Origin: Stenotrophomonas nitritireducens
GTDB taxonomy: Bacteria > Pseudomonadota > Gammaproteobacteria > Xanthomonadales > Xanthomonadaceae
Direction of reading: 5' to 3'
DNA length: 64,000 nt
Assembly (NCBI RefSeq): GCF_001700965.1
Contig: NZ_CP016756.1
Coordinates: forward strand, 1,488,001-1,552,000
Shown: positions 16,386 through 25,124 of the stretch, piece after piece
How the letters are laid out: each line of letters opens with the position of its first letter
Numbering within the stretch: position 1 is the stretch's first letter
The notes under the pieces: generated by a model
Database searches by the model: none
What the model saw: the letters and a program-made list of their open reading frames with translations, nothing else
What the model was told of the DNA's origin: nothing
Made by a program: the position numbers and the translations under genes

Positions 16386-17324
16386 ATGGATCGGTTCGAC
16401 GCGATGCGCGCCTTTGCTCGTGTGGTGGAGGCGGGTAGCTTCACAAAGGCTGCCCAAACACTTCATATGAGCAAAACCACGGTGACGCAGCTCATCCAGC
16501 AGTTGGAAGCACGCCTGCGCGTCAAGTTGCTCCATCGCACCACCCGCAAGCTCGGTGTTACTCCCGATGGCGTGGCGTACTACGAGCGTGTTGTCCGCCT
16601 TTTGGCAGAAATGGAGGATGCCGAAACCAGCTTGTCCAGTGCGGCGATCACGCCCAGAGGGCGACTCCGTGTGGATGTGCCCAGTCCGCTGGCCCGCCTC
16701 GTACTGGTGCCGGCGTTACCGGATTTCCACGCGCGCTACCCTGATATTCAGTTCGACATGGGCGTGAGCGACCGAGCGGTGGATCTGATCAGCGACAACG
16801 TGGATTGCGTCTTGCGTGGTGGTGAAATCAACGACCAATCCCTGATCGCACGCCATGTCGGCGATTTGCAAATCTCCGCCTACGCCGCACCGAGTTATGT
16901 GAAGCGTCTCGGCACTCCTGCGAATCCGCAAGAGCTGGAAAACACCGACCATCGCATAGTGGGATTCCTGTCCTCACGCACCGGTAAGATTGATCCTTTG
17001 GTACTGCACCGTGAGAGTGAACGTATTGAAATCAGGAGCAGCTATGTGCTCGCAGTGGATGATGGCAATGCCTACCTCGAAGCGGGGTTAGCGGGGTTAG
17101 GAGTGATTGCGCTGCCCACTTATATGGCGGCAGCACATCAGGCTTGTGGCGCTTTGATTCCGTTATTTGAACAATGGCGGTTTAATCAAATGCCGCTGTA
17201 CTTGGCATTTCCACCGAACCGCCATGTCAGTGCCAAGCTGCGAGTTTTTATTGATTGGATCATTGATCTGATGCAGCAGCATGCCCTAAATTCCAGCAAT
17301 CAGCGACGACATCCCTGCCCCTGA
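16386..17324 (+). CDS. LysR-family transcriptional regulator
   Basis: A 312-aa LysR protein with winged helix MDRFDAMRAFARVVEAGSFT and SKTTVTQLIQQLEARL (about 30-45), followed by a substrate-binding domain (about 90-295) of the type seen in the AaeR/DmlR-like group. The start is supported by GAGAGGA upstream. It is divergent from the ridA-like gene, with a perfect palindrome between. It converges with the relaxase gene, ending 44 nt from it. It marks the end of the 10.8-17.3 kb cargo block. Confidence 0.92.
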   Translation: MDRFDAMRAFARVVEAGSFTKAAQTLHMSKTTVTQLIQQLEARLRVKLLHRTTRKLGVTPDGVAYYERVVRLLAEMEDAETSLSSAAITPRGRLRVDVPSPLARLVLVPALPDFHARYPDIQFDMGVSDRAVDLISDNVDCVLRGGEINDQSLIARHVGDLQISAYAAPSYVKRLGTPANPQELENTDHRIVGFLSSRTGKIDPLVLHRESERIEIRSSYVLAVDDGNAYLEAGLAGLGVIALPTYMAAAHQACGALIPLFEQWRFNQMPLYLAFPPNRHVSAKLRVFIDWIIDLMQQHALNSSNQRRHPCP

Positions 17325-17368
17325 TTTGCTCCTCCTGCAGCGGTATCAGTCGCTATGCAGCCGACTTT

Positions 17369-19348
17369 TTAAATCGAAATTCCACGCTGCCGTCCGACTT
17401 CCCAAGACACCCCATTACCGCGCACCATCGCAGAGATCTGCTGCCCCAGCCGCTGTTCAATTACCGGCCGCCACGGTACCAAACTGAATCCCAGGCCATC
17501 GTCCAGCATCGCGTAGCGACCGCTGGCGAGCATGACCGAACGCCGGTAGGTGCCGGCCACGCGGTGACCGTCGGCGACGGGCCGATGCTCCAGTCCGGTT
17601 TCGGCGGCAATGTCCTTCGCGGTCTGCGCCAATTCCCGATTGCGCAGCGTAGCCAGCAGGTTGCGCGCCAGGATCACGCGCTGCCCACGCCGCTCGGCCA
17701 GCCCCTGTTCGGCGAGGAAGTCTGCGCGCTGTTGCAGCGCCTGTCGGGCTTCGCCGCCGAAGCCCAGGTCGCCCAGACCCTTGCCGCCGCCGATCAACTG
17801 TTGATCCAGCCAGGTGGCGCCGATCACGCGGGCCTGCCGCTCGATCGACAGGTGCGATTTCAGCTCCACCGTCACGCCGCCCAGCCGCTGCGCGTCGTAG
17901 CGGCGGCCACGCTCGGCCAGGTCGTCCGGCACCTTCCATAGCCCTTCGGCTATACGCTCCACGATGCCGGCCCGGCGCAGAGCTTCCAGCCGGCGAACAT
18001 GGGTCGCGACGACTTCCTGGGGGTCGCGGCCGGGCTTGGCGCGGCCTTGCTCAATCGCCAGGTGGTGATCGGTGCGGTACAGGCCGTCGCTCGCCAGCGC
18101 GGCGATGTTCTTGTCGGCCGCCCGCACCTCGGCGGAACCGCGTGCCTCCACCACGGCGCCGGTGGGATAGTTCGCCAGCTCGTCGCGGGCATTGAGCGCG
18201 ACGTAGTGGGCCTTGCCGTCCACGCCGTCGATGACCAGATAGCCGCGGTCGTGCAGCTCGTCGGCCAGCCCCTTGGCAGCCACGCGGCCGACGATGGTTC
18301 GGCCATCGTCTCCTGGCTCGAACACCGCCAACTCGCGCGGCTGGCCGCTCATGGCCCGCTGCATAGTGCGGATGATGTCGCCACGCTCGCCCAGGGCGCG
18401 CAAGGTCTTCTCCGCGTCCGCATGGACGGCCCAGGTGCTGGGCTGTGTTTCGTCGGCCAGGCCCAAGCGCTGTAAGCGTTGCAGACGGCCGATCAGCAGC
18501 AGGCGCTGGCGTTGCAGCCGGGGTTCGTTGAAGCGTTCGATCTGCACCCGGCCATCCTCGCCGGCCTCGCGCTGCAACGTGCGGTCGAGGCTCGTCCACC
18601 GCTCCTGATCCACCTCGCGCTGCAAGGTCTGCTGGATCTCCAGTTCGGTGCGCGGCCCCAGCCATTCGGTCGCCAGCTCGGCGGCCCGGTGGCGGAAGCC
18701 GTGGGCGATATAGTCGCCGGCGATGATGAGGTCTTTGCCGGTGTCGTCGCGTCCGCGCACGATCAGGTGGGTGTGCGGGTTGTCGGTGTTCCAGTGATCC
18801 ATTGCTACCCAATCCAGCCGCGTGCCCAGGTCGGCCTCCATGCGGTTCACAAGTTGCCGGGTGTAAGTGCGCAGGTCGTCCAGCTCCGAACCGTCTTCCG
18901 GGGACACGATGAAGCGGAAATGGTGCCGGTCGTCGGCGCAGCGTTCCTTGAAGGCGTCTAGGTCGGCTTCGTCGGCCTGTGGCCCGTAGGCCCGGCCCGG
19001 TTCGCCATCGCGGCCCGCGCCATCGCGCTCGATGTAGCGCAGGTGCTTGGCGAGTGACTGCGGGCTGGCCCGTTGGTTATTGACCAGCAAGGTCTTGATG
19101 GTCACGCGTCGCGACATGGGCGTGAGCTTCGCCCCAGCGAAGCGCGCCACCGTGTGGCCGCGCCCCAGGCGCGAGCCGGGGCGCTGGCCGGTGCCGGCCG
19201 CCCCAGGACGGCGCACCGCCGCCTTGCCGCTGCTGGCCTTGCCAGCCTGCTTGAGTACCTTGGAAACGAAGCTCTGGCCCTGGCTCTTGCCCCGGTTCTT
19301 CGGGGCGCTGGGGCGCACCCGGAAATCGTCGTCGCGGCGGTCGGTCAT
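17369..19348 (-). CDS. traI: DUF3363 relaxase (TraI/VirD2-like)
   Basis: A 659-aa MOBP-type relaxase that nicks oriT and leads the strand into the recipient. The N-terminal region is basic. The motif HHFRFIVSPED lies at 142-152, and the metal-binding histidine triad is DHWNTDNPHTHLIVRG (H185, H192, H194). The C-terminal half (about 260-650) matches the DUF3363 region. The start at 19348 is supported by GGGAGAA upstream and the normal length; the frame is open much further upstream but without family similarity. Confidence 0.94.
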   Translation of the reverse strand: MTDRRDDDFRVRPSAPKNRGKSQGQSFVSKVLKQAGKASSGKAAVRRPGAAGTGQRPGSRLGRGHTVARFAGAKLTPMSRRVTIKTLLVNNQRASPQSLAKHLRYIERDGAGRDGEPGRAYGPQADEADLDAFKERCADDRHHFRFIVSPEDGSELDDLRTYTRQLVNRMEADLGTRLDWVAMDHWNTDNPHTHLIVRGRDDTGKDLIIAGDYIAHGFRHRAAELATEWLGPRTELEIQQTLQREVDQERWTSLDRTLQREAGEDGRVQIERFNEPRLQRQRLLLIGRLQRLQRLGLADETQPSTWAVHADAEKTLRALGERGDIIRTMQRAMSGQPRELAVFEPGDDGRTIVGRVAAKGLADELHDRGYLVIDGVDGKAHYVALNARDELANYPTGAVVEARGSAEVRAADKNIAALASDGLYRTDHHLAIEQGRAKPGRDPQEVVATHVRRLEALRRAGIVERIAEGLWKVPDDLAERGRRYDAQRLGGVTVELKSHLSIERQARVIGATWLDQQLIGGGKGLGDLGFGGEARQALQQRADFLAEQGLAERRGQRVILARNLLATLRNRELAQTAKDIAAETGLEHRPVADGHRVAGTYRRSVMLASGRYAMLDDGLGFSLVPWRPVIEQRLGQQISAMVRGNGVSWEVGRQRGISI

Positions 19349-19796
19349 CGCTGTTCTCCCTGCAAGCTCTGGCGTGTCCGGTCGTGCGAAGCACGCGGAC
19401 ATGCCTGCATTGACGCGGGCCTCGCGCCACAAGCGGCACGGCGGCGAAGCCGCTCCGTGCCGCGCAACCCCCATGTGCAGACTGGCTTTCGACGCGGCCC
19501 GGTGCCGCGTCCTTTTGTCTTGCCTTCCGCCTTTGCCCCTCGCTGTCGCTCCGGGCGTCGGCGGCCCGGCGGCGCTGCGCTGCTTGCAGTCAGCCCGCCG
19601 GCGAACGCGGCGATGGCCGCAGGCCGGGCACGTTCGAGGCAAGACGCCTGCACGCTGGACGGCTGCGCCGGAGACAGCGCGAAGTGCGGCGCGGATACGC
19701 TCGCACTGCACGCGCGACGACACGGCAACAGCAGCCGGAACGACATGCCCGATGGCACGATGAGATGCACGGCAACGTGCAGCGAATCGACGGCCA
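19349..19796. other. Structured intergenic region, candidate oriT/leader of the relaxase gene
   Basis: No convincing gene. Two hairpins lie within 120 bp upstream of the relaxase start: 19376-19400 (GTCCG..CGTGC-GAA-GCACG..CGGAC) and 19433-19463 (GCGGCACGG..CCGTGCCGC with an inner CGGC-GAA-GCCG). Relaxase origins are often beside the relaxase gene and contain inverted repeats, so this is the best oriT candidate in the window. No nick-site consensus was recognised with confidence. Confidence 0.35.
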
Positions 19797-20384
19797 TCAT
19801 GGGCGTGTCTCCAGCCAGACCGGATGCGCGACGCCGATCACGGCGGATGCGCTGACCGGGCCGAAATAGCGGCTGTCGAACGACGCCGGATTGGTCACGC
19901 TCAACAGGAACAGCTCGCCCGGTTCGAGGCGGCGGCAAAGCTGCAAGGATGGCAGCGGCCGGCCCAGCCGGTCGGCAGGCAGCGCGGCGGCCGCAGGCTC
20001 GCCGTCGATGCGTACCTGACCAGCAACGATGCAAACGTGCTGCGGCGCGACTGCGCCCACACGTTTGAGCAGCGGCACGCGCGTCGGCAGGTAGCCGCGC
20101 TGCGCGGCCAACATGGCGGCCTTGGCGGGCAGCGGCACCAGCACGATGCTGCCCACGGACAGCGGACGTGGCAGCGAGGCAGTGCGCGGGTCGAACAGTT
20201 CGATTCGATACCAACCGATCGCCACGCTGTCGGACGGGTTGTAGGTCAGGCGCGGTAGCGGCGACACAAAAGCCGCCCAGGCCAGCGCAGCGAGGCCGAC
20301 GGCGGCGAAGCCCGCCAGCACGATGCGAGCGCGCAGGCGCGAACGAGGACTCGGCGCGGCGCCGGTTGTGGAAATGGCTGTCAT
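19797..20384 (-). CDS. traF: TraF conjugal signal peptidase (S26 family)
   Basis: A 195-aa S26-type peptidase: one N-terminal membrane segment (about 22-44), the nucleophile region NPSDSVAIGWYRI, and the general-base lysine region VPLLKRVGAV. In RP4, TraF processes the TrbC prepilin; a trbC gene is present at 6164-6556. The start at 20384 is chosen because ATG overlaps the stop of the DUF2840 gene (ATGA). Placement between the relaxase and DUF2840 genes is normal for Tn4371-like elements. Confidence 0.92.
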   Translation of the reverse strand: MTAISTTGAAPSPRSRLRARIVLAGFAAVGLAALAWAAFVSPLPRLTYNPSDSVAIGWYRIELFDPRTASLPRPLSVGSIVLVPLPAKAAMLAAQRGYLPTRVPLLKRVGAVAPQHVCIVAGQVRIDGEPAAAALPADRLGRPLPSLQLCRRLEPGELFLLSVTNPASFDSRYFGPVSASAVIGVAHPVWLETRP

Positions 20385-20926
20385 GTGAATGTCCTCCCGG
20401 CCAGCCAAGCGGCGTGCCGCTCTGCGGTGTATTCGGGCAACGGCGAGCGCGCCGCAAGCCGGTTGGCGAGCGTGCGCCAGTACGCGGGAGACACGGCGGC
20501 CGGTGCGATGCCCAGCGCCTCGATGCCGTCGATGCGTTTCAGCACCGCGCGCACGTTGGCATCGCCTTCGGCGTGCAGCAGCAGGCGTGCGCCCGGCTGC
20601 ACGCCGGGGATGCGTTGCGCAGCATCGAGCGGCGTGGCGGCCTGCATCACCATGAGCTGCCAGCGGATCGTGCCGTAGTCGTTGGCCTGCCAGCGGATGC
20701 GGCAGAGCATCGCGTTCGGCAGGAACACGGCGCAGCGCCGCCAGCCGTCCAGGCGAAGCGTGCGCGCCGGTTCTCCAAAGCGCAGGTAGAGCTTGAAACG
20801 GGCCTCGATGTAGGCCAGTGAAACGCGCGTCAGCGGCACGTTGCCGGCCTGTCCGGCGAGTGCCGAAAGCGCAGGCAATTGCGTAACCGGTGTCGCGTTC
20901 GCGGCAGGCAAGGCGGATGCGGTCAT
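20381..20926 (-). CDS. DUF2840 domain-containing ICE protein
   Basis: A 181-aa soluble protein found in Tn4371-type elements between traF and the small RHH gene. Recognisable patterns are LTRVSLAYIEARFKLYLRFG and NDYGTIRWQLMVMQA. Function not known. ATGA overlaps join it to traF and to the RHH gene, so the whole parA-RHH-DUF2840-traF set is one coupled unit. Confidence 0.88.
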   Translation of the reverse strand: MTASALPAANATPVTQLPALSALAGQAGNVPLTRVSLAYIEARFKLYLRFGEPARTLRLDGWRRCAVFLPNAMLCRIRWQANDYGTIRWQLMVMQAATPLDAAQRIPGVQPGARLLLHAEGDANVRAVLKRIDGIEALGIAPAAVSPAYWRTLANRLAARSPLPEYTAERHAAWLAGRTFT

Positions 20927-21195
20927 GGTGTGTTCTCCCTGTGGTGCTCGGGAAACTCCCGCTCCAGCAGGGCGCGCAGCAGGTCGGCCACGGTCACGCC
21001 TTGCGTGAAGGCCGAGACCTTGATGCGCGCCCGCATGGCGGGCGTGATGTCCAGGGTCAGGCGCGCCGTGTAAAGGTCGCCTTTGCCCAGCGCATCGGCA
21101 TCGCCTTGGCGAATCCACGCTTCTGCGTGCGGATTCGCTGGCGGACGTGCGCCGATGCCGACGCGCTTGCCGCGTGGTGGCTGCTTCGCCGTCAT
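20923..21195 (-). CDS. Ribbon-helix-helix protein next to ParA
   Basis: A 90-aa basic protein. The C-terminal half, RLTLDITPAMRARIKVSAFT followed by QGVTVADLLRALLERE, is a ribbon-helix-helix DNA-binding pattern. In plasmid partition loci a small RHH protein beside ParA acts as the centromere-binding ParB/ParG partner, which is the likely job here. ATG at 21195 makes an ATGA overlap with parA; an in-frame GTG at 21204 is the alternative start. Confidence 0.8.
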   Translation of the reverse strand: MTAKQPPRGKRVGIGARPPANPHAEAWIRQGDADALGKGDLYTARLTLDITPAMRARIKVSAFTQGVTVADLLRALLEREFPEHHRENTP

Positions 21196-21830
21196 GTCGG
21201 CCACCGCAGCAGTTCGTCCACCAAGGCGGTGATTTCGCGGGCGGCGGCGCTGTCGGGTGCCGTCTCACGGGCGAGCCGGCCAGCGGCCACGCTGTCGGCG
21301 AACACGATGCGCTGATGCACTTCCGAGCGCAGCGCGGGCAGCGGCTGTTCTGCGAGCGATTGCCGCGCCTCGCGGCCGATGATGGTGGTGCTGACGCGCC
21401 GGTTAATGACGAAGGCCGCGCGCAGCGCAGGCCGGAACACCTGCGCTTCACGGATCAGCGCCACCATCTCGGCGCTGGCCCACACGTCATAGGGGCTGGG
21501 CTGCACCGGGATCAGCACGCGCTCGGCCGCCAGCAGCGCGGAGCGCGCCAGGGCGGCGATGCGCGGCGGGCCGTCGATGATGACGTGATCGGCCCGTCTG
21601 GCGAGTTCTGGCGCCTCCTGATGCAGCGTTTCGCGGGCAAGGCCCACGGTGCTGAACAGCCGTGGCAAGCCTTGCTGGCTCCGGCGCTGCGTCCAGTCCA
21701 GCGATGAACCCTGCGGGTCTGCATCGAGCAGGACGACATGCTGGCCGCGCAGCGCCAGTTCGCCCGCGATGTGCGTGGCGAGCGTGGTCTTGCCGACACC
21801 GCCTTTCTGGTTGAGCAGAGCGAGAATCAT
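21192..21830 (-). CDS. parA: ParA family partition ATPase
   Basis: A 212-aa Walker-type partition ATPase. The deviant P-loop KGGVGKTTLATHIAGELA is at residues 9-26, followed by VVLLDADPQGSS. The start at 21830 (MILALLNQKGGVGKTT) is supported by GGAGGG upstream. Three iterons lie upstream between it and repA, and an RHH partner follows by ATGA overlap. It probably helps maintain the element in its circular form. Confidence 0.93.
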   Translation of the reverse strand: MILALLNQKGGVGKTTLATHIAGELALRGQHVVLLDADPQGSSLDWTQRRSQQGLPRLFSTVGLARETLHQEAPELARRADHVIIDGPPRIAALARSALLAAERVLIPVQPSPYDVWASAEMVALIREAQVFRPALRAAFVINRRVSTTIIGREARQSLAEQPLPALRSEVHQRIVFADSVAAGRLARETAPDSAAAREITALVDELLRWPT

Positions 21831-21995
21831 GGCGCGGCCCTCCGTGTTGGAAAGCCAGCCTTTCGCTTCTGCATTCCGTGCCGTTGGGTGGTTGTCCACC
21901 GAAGCGGTGCTTCTCTACTAAAAGTTAGAGAATTTAAGTTAGGAATGTTAGAGGCCGGCGAAACCCAATGCTGGCGCGGGTTTGCGGCCAATTTT

Positions 21996-22060
21996 GTTGC
22001 CTGATAGCACGAGGATTTGTTGCCTGATAGCACGAGCCTTCTGTTGCCTGATAGCACGAG
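21996..22060. repeat. Three iterons, putative replication origin
   Basis: The 18-bp unit GTTGCCTGATAGCACGAG occurs three times without change at 21996-22013, 22019-22036 and 22043-22060, at 23- and 24-bp spacing (about two helical turns). The array is between the 3' end of repA and the start of parA. Identical repeats at helical spacing beside a RepA gene are the hallmark of an iteron-type oriV, and may also control the parA promoter. Confidence 0.8.
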
Positions 22061-22083
22061 TGAATTAACAGGTTTTCCCGCAC

Positions 22084-22971
22084 TTATCCCCGTGCCGTGG
22101 GCGGCACGGGCCGGAAGGTCAGCAGCTCGGTTTTCTCGCCGGGCATCCGCTCGATGCCCAGGACGTAGCCGGGCAGCGACTGCCGCGCCACCAACGTGCG
22201 CAGATCGGCGGCGAAGTCGTAGAAACGCGCCACGCTGCCCGACTTGCGGTACAGGTGCTGGAAATCGAACTGCCAGCCGTGTTCCTGCCGCCCGCCGTGC
22301 TTGCGCACCAAGCGGTACAGCCAGCGTTCGATGCCGCCAGTGAGTCGGAAATACGTCGGGTCGATGGTCAGTACCAGGGCGGCGTCCACCACGCCCGCAT
22401 AGAACCAGTCCGGCAGGATCAGCTCGATGCCCAGCGGTGTGCCGCTGGCGTCGGCCAGTTCCTTCCACTCGTTGATCCACGAGAAGCGATGCAAGCGCCT
22501 TCCCGTGGTTTCGCGGATGGACGTGGCCACCGTGGTCGATTGCAGCCGGTCGAGCGCGGCCTTGAGACGCTGGTAGTCGCGCAGCGACGTACCGCGTCCG
22601 ATGAAGCGCAGGATCTCGTAGGGACGCACCTGCATCAGCCGGGATGGCTTGATGCCCGCGTCCTTGGCTTCGACGATCTGGCTGGCGGCCCAGATCAGGA
22701 TGTCGGCATCCCAGATCGTCGCGATGCCGTGTTCCTGCGTCCCTTCCACGCGGATGGTGATGCCACCCGCCCGGAAGTCGATCGGTGCCGTGCGCCGCGA
22801 CTTGGCGAGCGAGAAGAACGGAAAGGCCATCAAGTCCTGGCTGTCGCGCGGCGCCATGTCGCCCGGCAGCGCGCGGAACAGTTCGAGCTGTTCCCGCTGC
22901 TGCGCTGGTCGCTGCCGCAGCGGCAGCGATGGGCTGGACATGGCGATGGCCATCGGCGAGCCAGAGGTCAA
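22084..22971 (-). CDS. repA: RepA replication initiator protein
   Basis: A 295-aa replication initiator of the RPA family (plasmid replication initiator A). Recognisable stretches are MAFPFFSLAKSRRTAPIDFR, IWDADILIWAASQIVEAKD and DPTYFRLTGGIERWLYRLVR. The longest start is a TTG at 22971 that overlaps the stop of the HTH gene; the first ATG is at 22953. It presumably binds the three iterons immediately downstream. With ParA this gives the element a plasmid-like replicon. Confidence 0.9.
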   Translation of the reverse strand: MTSGSPMAIAMSSPSLPLRQRPAQQREQLELFRALPGDMAPRDSQDLMAFPFFSLAKSRRTAPIDFRAGGITIRVEGTQEHGIATIWDADILIWAASQIVEAKDAGIKPSRLMQVRPYEILRFIGRGTSLRDYQRLKAALDRLQSTTVATSIRETTGRRLHRFSWINEWKELADASGTPLGIELILPDWFYAGVVDAALVLTIDPTYFRLTGGIERWLYRLVRKHGGRQEHGWQFDFQHLYRKSGSVARFYDFAADLRTLVARQSLPGYVLGIERMPGEKTELLTFRPVPPTARG

Positions 22972-23252
22972 CGGCCGTCACGGTAGTCGCCCGCGTGCCG
23001 CTCGGCATATTCCGGGTCGGAAGTCGCATCAAAGCTGCGTGCATCGGCCCAGGCATCGAGGTCGCTTACAGCGTACATGACGCGGCGGCCGAACTTGCGG
23101 AACTTCGGCCCGCCGCCGATCACGCGCTGTTTCTCCAGCGTGCGCGGCGACAGCCGCAGGTAGTCGGCGGCTTCGTCGTTGGTGAGATAGCGTTGGGGCT
23201 GCGCGGGCGCAGCGACAGCAGCGGCGGCAGGCCGCAAGGGAGCGGGTCGCAT
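22968..23252 (-). CDS. AlpA/MerR-type helix-turn-helix protein
   Basis: A 94-aa protein with an HTH_17-like domain: RYLTNDEAADYLRLSPRTLE and RKFGRRVMYAVSDLDAWADA. Such proteins act as excisionase-like or regulatory DNA-binding proteins and in Tn4371-like ICEs precede repA. ATG at 23252 follows GGAGGA and is preferred to an upstream in-frame start at 23309. Its stop overlaps the TTG start of repA. Confidence 0.88.
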   Translation of the reverse strand: MRPAPLRPAAAAVAAPAQPQRYLTNDEAADYLRLSPRTLEKQRVIGGGPKFRKFGRRVMYAVSDLDAWADARSFDATSDPEYAERHAGDYRDGR

Positions 23253-23363
23253 GGGATGGTCCTCCATCAAGCCCGGCCACACCACGCGGCCGGATAGAGG
23301 CACTTTCAAGAAAGATGGGCTTCTTGCTAAGGGACGAAATGCAGGGGCTGCAAAACGTCCCCC

Positions 23364-24134
23364 TTACTGCGATGCAACCGGCGGAAGCTGCGCCAGGCTG
23401 CGATAGCCACCGCGCATCAGCGCCTCGCCACGCCGCACCAGCCGACGTACACGAGCGCGCACAGCGCTGTCCTTGTGCCAGTCGGCCACGACGGCATCCA
23501 CGCCAAAAAGCCCTTCGGCCACCTCACGCAAGGACGCGCCCGCCAGGGTGCCGTCGAGCGCCTGGAGCGTGTTCAACTCCAGCAATGTGGCGAGTGTCGG
23601 TCGTGGCCGTGCCATTCCCGCGGGTAAGGCGTCGCCAGCGGTGGCCAGCTTGTCCAGCTCGGCCGCCAGCGCCTGATAGCGGACGCAAGGTGTGGTGCAG
23701 GCTCGGATGGCATAGGCGTAGGCCATGCCATCGGCCAGGCCGGGAGCGATCACCAGCCGCAGGCAGCAGCCCGGCCAGCGTGCCAGCACCACCAAGCGCT
23801 TGCCATCGTGGATCAGATGCTTCTGGCCGGGAATGCGCCAGAACGCGAAGGCCGCCGCATCCGGCGGCGGGTCGGCGTCCGGGTAGAGCTGCACGACGGC
23901 ATCATGGTCAGGGAACCAGGTCGGGTGCGCGTCGCGCGCATCCAGGGCAGGATCTTCCAGCAGGCGCAGTCCCCAGCGTCCGGCGGCCTCTGGCTGTCGG
24001 CGACGGCGCAGCCAGTCGCGGCGGTAGTCGGGGTGGCGGCGCAGATATTCCCACGCCAGCGCGGGGCCGTCGAGGTGCAGCGTGTAGAGATACGCGGCGG
24101 TTGGATACCAGTGTTCGGCGCTCGGGTCAGCCAT
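23364..24134 (-). CDS. DUF2285 domain-containing ICE protein
   Basis: A 256-aa protein common in Tn4371-type elements. The N-terminal part has the pattern WEYLRRHPDYRRDWLRRRRQ (DUF6499-like) and the C-terminal 110 residues match DUF2285 (PTLATLLELNTLQALDGTLA, then RVRRLVRRGEALM), thought to be DNA-binding. ATG at 24134 begins MADPSAEHWYPT; an upstream in-frame start is less typical. Specific function unknown. Confidence 0.88.
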   Translation of the reverse strand: MADPSAEHWYPTAAYLYTLHLDGPALAWEYLRRHPDYRRDWLRRRRQPEAAGRWGLRLLEDPALDARDAHPTWFPDHDAVVQLYPDADPPPDAAAFAFWRIPGQKHLIHDGKRLVVLARWPGCCLRLVIAPGLADGMAYAYAIRACTTPCVRYQALAAELDKLATAGDALPAGMARPRPTLATLLELNTLQALDGTLAGASLREVAEGLFGVDAVVADWHKDSAVRARVRRLVRRGEALMRGGYRSLAQLPPVASQ

Positions 24135-24471
24135 GACGCAACCTCCTGTCATTCAGCAGGAACGTCGCCACGGATTCCGCCATGCGGGAGCTATCGAGTC
24201 GCCATCAAGTCGTCATCGAGATCGGGGTAAGCTGTAACTGCTGGTGTCAAGACTGATTCGCTCCAGGGCATTGCGGAAATCGTCTGAATGCGACGGCTGC
24301 GCCGCCACGAAAATGGTGCGCAGCATGGAGCACCGTGCAGCAGCCCGCGCCAAAGATCATGACTGTTTCCAGCAGAAGCGCACCGCTTCGGTGCAAGAGT
24401 GTGGATTTAGACCTTCCGGGTCTTGGGTAAGACTGAAATAGTCAGAATGCGCTGTCGTTGGCTGGGGTTGG
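24135..24471. other. Intergenic region, no gene
   Basis: No supported gene in 337 bp. A small hairpin GCACCG-CTT-CGGTGC is near 24378-24392, and GACAGGAGG just upstream of the DUF2285 start is its ribosome site. Short ORFs here lack coupling or recognisable content. Confidence 0.5.
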
Positions 24472-24822
24472 TCAGTCGGTGATCGAGCCGTTTTCCTCGG
24501 CCAGCCGCAGGTACTCCGACAGCAGCCGCGCCGGCTGGAAGTAGCGATCGCGCATCACAGGTTGCTTGTGCGGCCCGACGATGGACGCCAGATCGGACAG
24601 CTTCACATGGCCCAGGCAGGGCATGCCTATTCCCAAGTCGATCAGCCCCCATGCCGTATCGCCATCGACCGGATCGAGCGCGGCCAGCAGCCAGGTGGCG
24701 TGCGCGTCAGGAGTGAACAGCCGTACCGTCGGCATCGGGTCGATGCTCCGACCAGCGGTGCGTGCCTCGCCGACGGCGAGCAGTTGCGCCCGCTGTTCAG
24801 CGGTGACGAGCGGCTGTGTCAT
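24472..24822 (-). CDS. DUF2958 domain-containing protein
   Basis: A 116-aa protein of the DUF2958 family, with the family patterns VRLFTPDAHATWLLAALDPV and AWGLIDLGIGMPCLGHVKLS. These proteins are common in conjugative elements; the function is unknown. ATG at 24822 (MTQPLVTAEQRAQLL) is chosen; the frame is open upstream but without similarity. It is divergent from the XRE-TIR operon, with several inverted repeats in the 296-bp spacer. Confidence 0.88.
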   Translation of the reverse strand: MTQPLVTAEQRAQLLAVGEARTAGRSIDPMPTVRLFTPDAHATWLLAALDPVDGDTAWGLIDLGIGMPCLGHVKLSDLASIVGPHKQPVMRDRYFQPARLLSEYLRLAEENGSITD

Positions 24823-25011
24823 GACTCGAATCCCCACGCACCCGAGCATGCACGGATACGATTTTCCACCGAAGCGCGGAACCGCTGAAGCGGATGCGTG
24901 CTTTGGCGAGAAAGCACGAAGGCACAAGCCATCGAATCCGTATATGCACGGAAACGCAGAAGCGGAATTGTGGCGGTCAGGAAAGGCACGGACGCGACTC
25001 CCGATTCCGGC

Positions 25012-25033
25012 GAAATCCGCAGTTGCGGATTTC
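25012..25033. promoter_or_regulatory. Perfect inverted repeat upstream of the XRE-TIR operon
   Basis: GAAATCCGCA-GT-TGCGGATTTC, a perfect 10-bp inverted repeat, lies 86 bp upstream of the XRE start. Together with the 12-bp palindrome at 25068-25079 it is a good candidate operator for the regulator encoded by the first gene. Confidence 0.5.
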
Positions 25034-25067
25034 AGCAAAGACATAAAAATGCACACTATAGATTGTA

Positions 25068-25079
25068 GCCCTATAGGGC
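25068..25079. promoter_or_regulatory. 12-bp palindrome in the XRE promoter
   Basis: GCCCTATAGGGC is a perfect palindrome 39 bp before the XRE start codon, close to where the promoter core should be. A candidate XRE binding site. Confidence 0.45.
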
Positions 25080-25088
25080 GCAACAGGT

Positions 25089-25124
25089 TGTCATTCTGGA
25101 TTTTGGGGAAAGTTCAGAATGACA
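25089..25124 (+). promoter_or_regulatory. Inverted repeat enclosing the XRE ribosome site and start codon
   Basis: TGTCATTCTG (25089-25098) and CAGAATGACA (25115-25124) are perfect 10-bp inverted repeats. The 16-nt loop holds the ribosome-binding run GGGGAAAG, and the second arm contains the ATG at 25119. As DNA it could be an autoregulatory operator; as mRNA it would hide the ribosome site. Either way it would limit expression of the operon. Confidence 0.55.
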
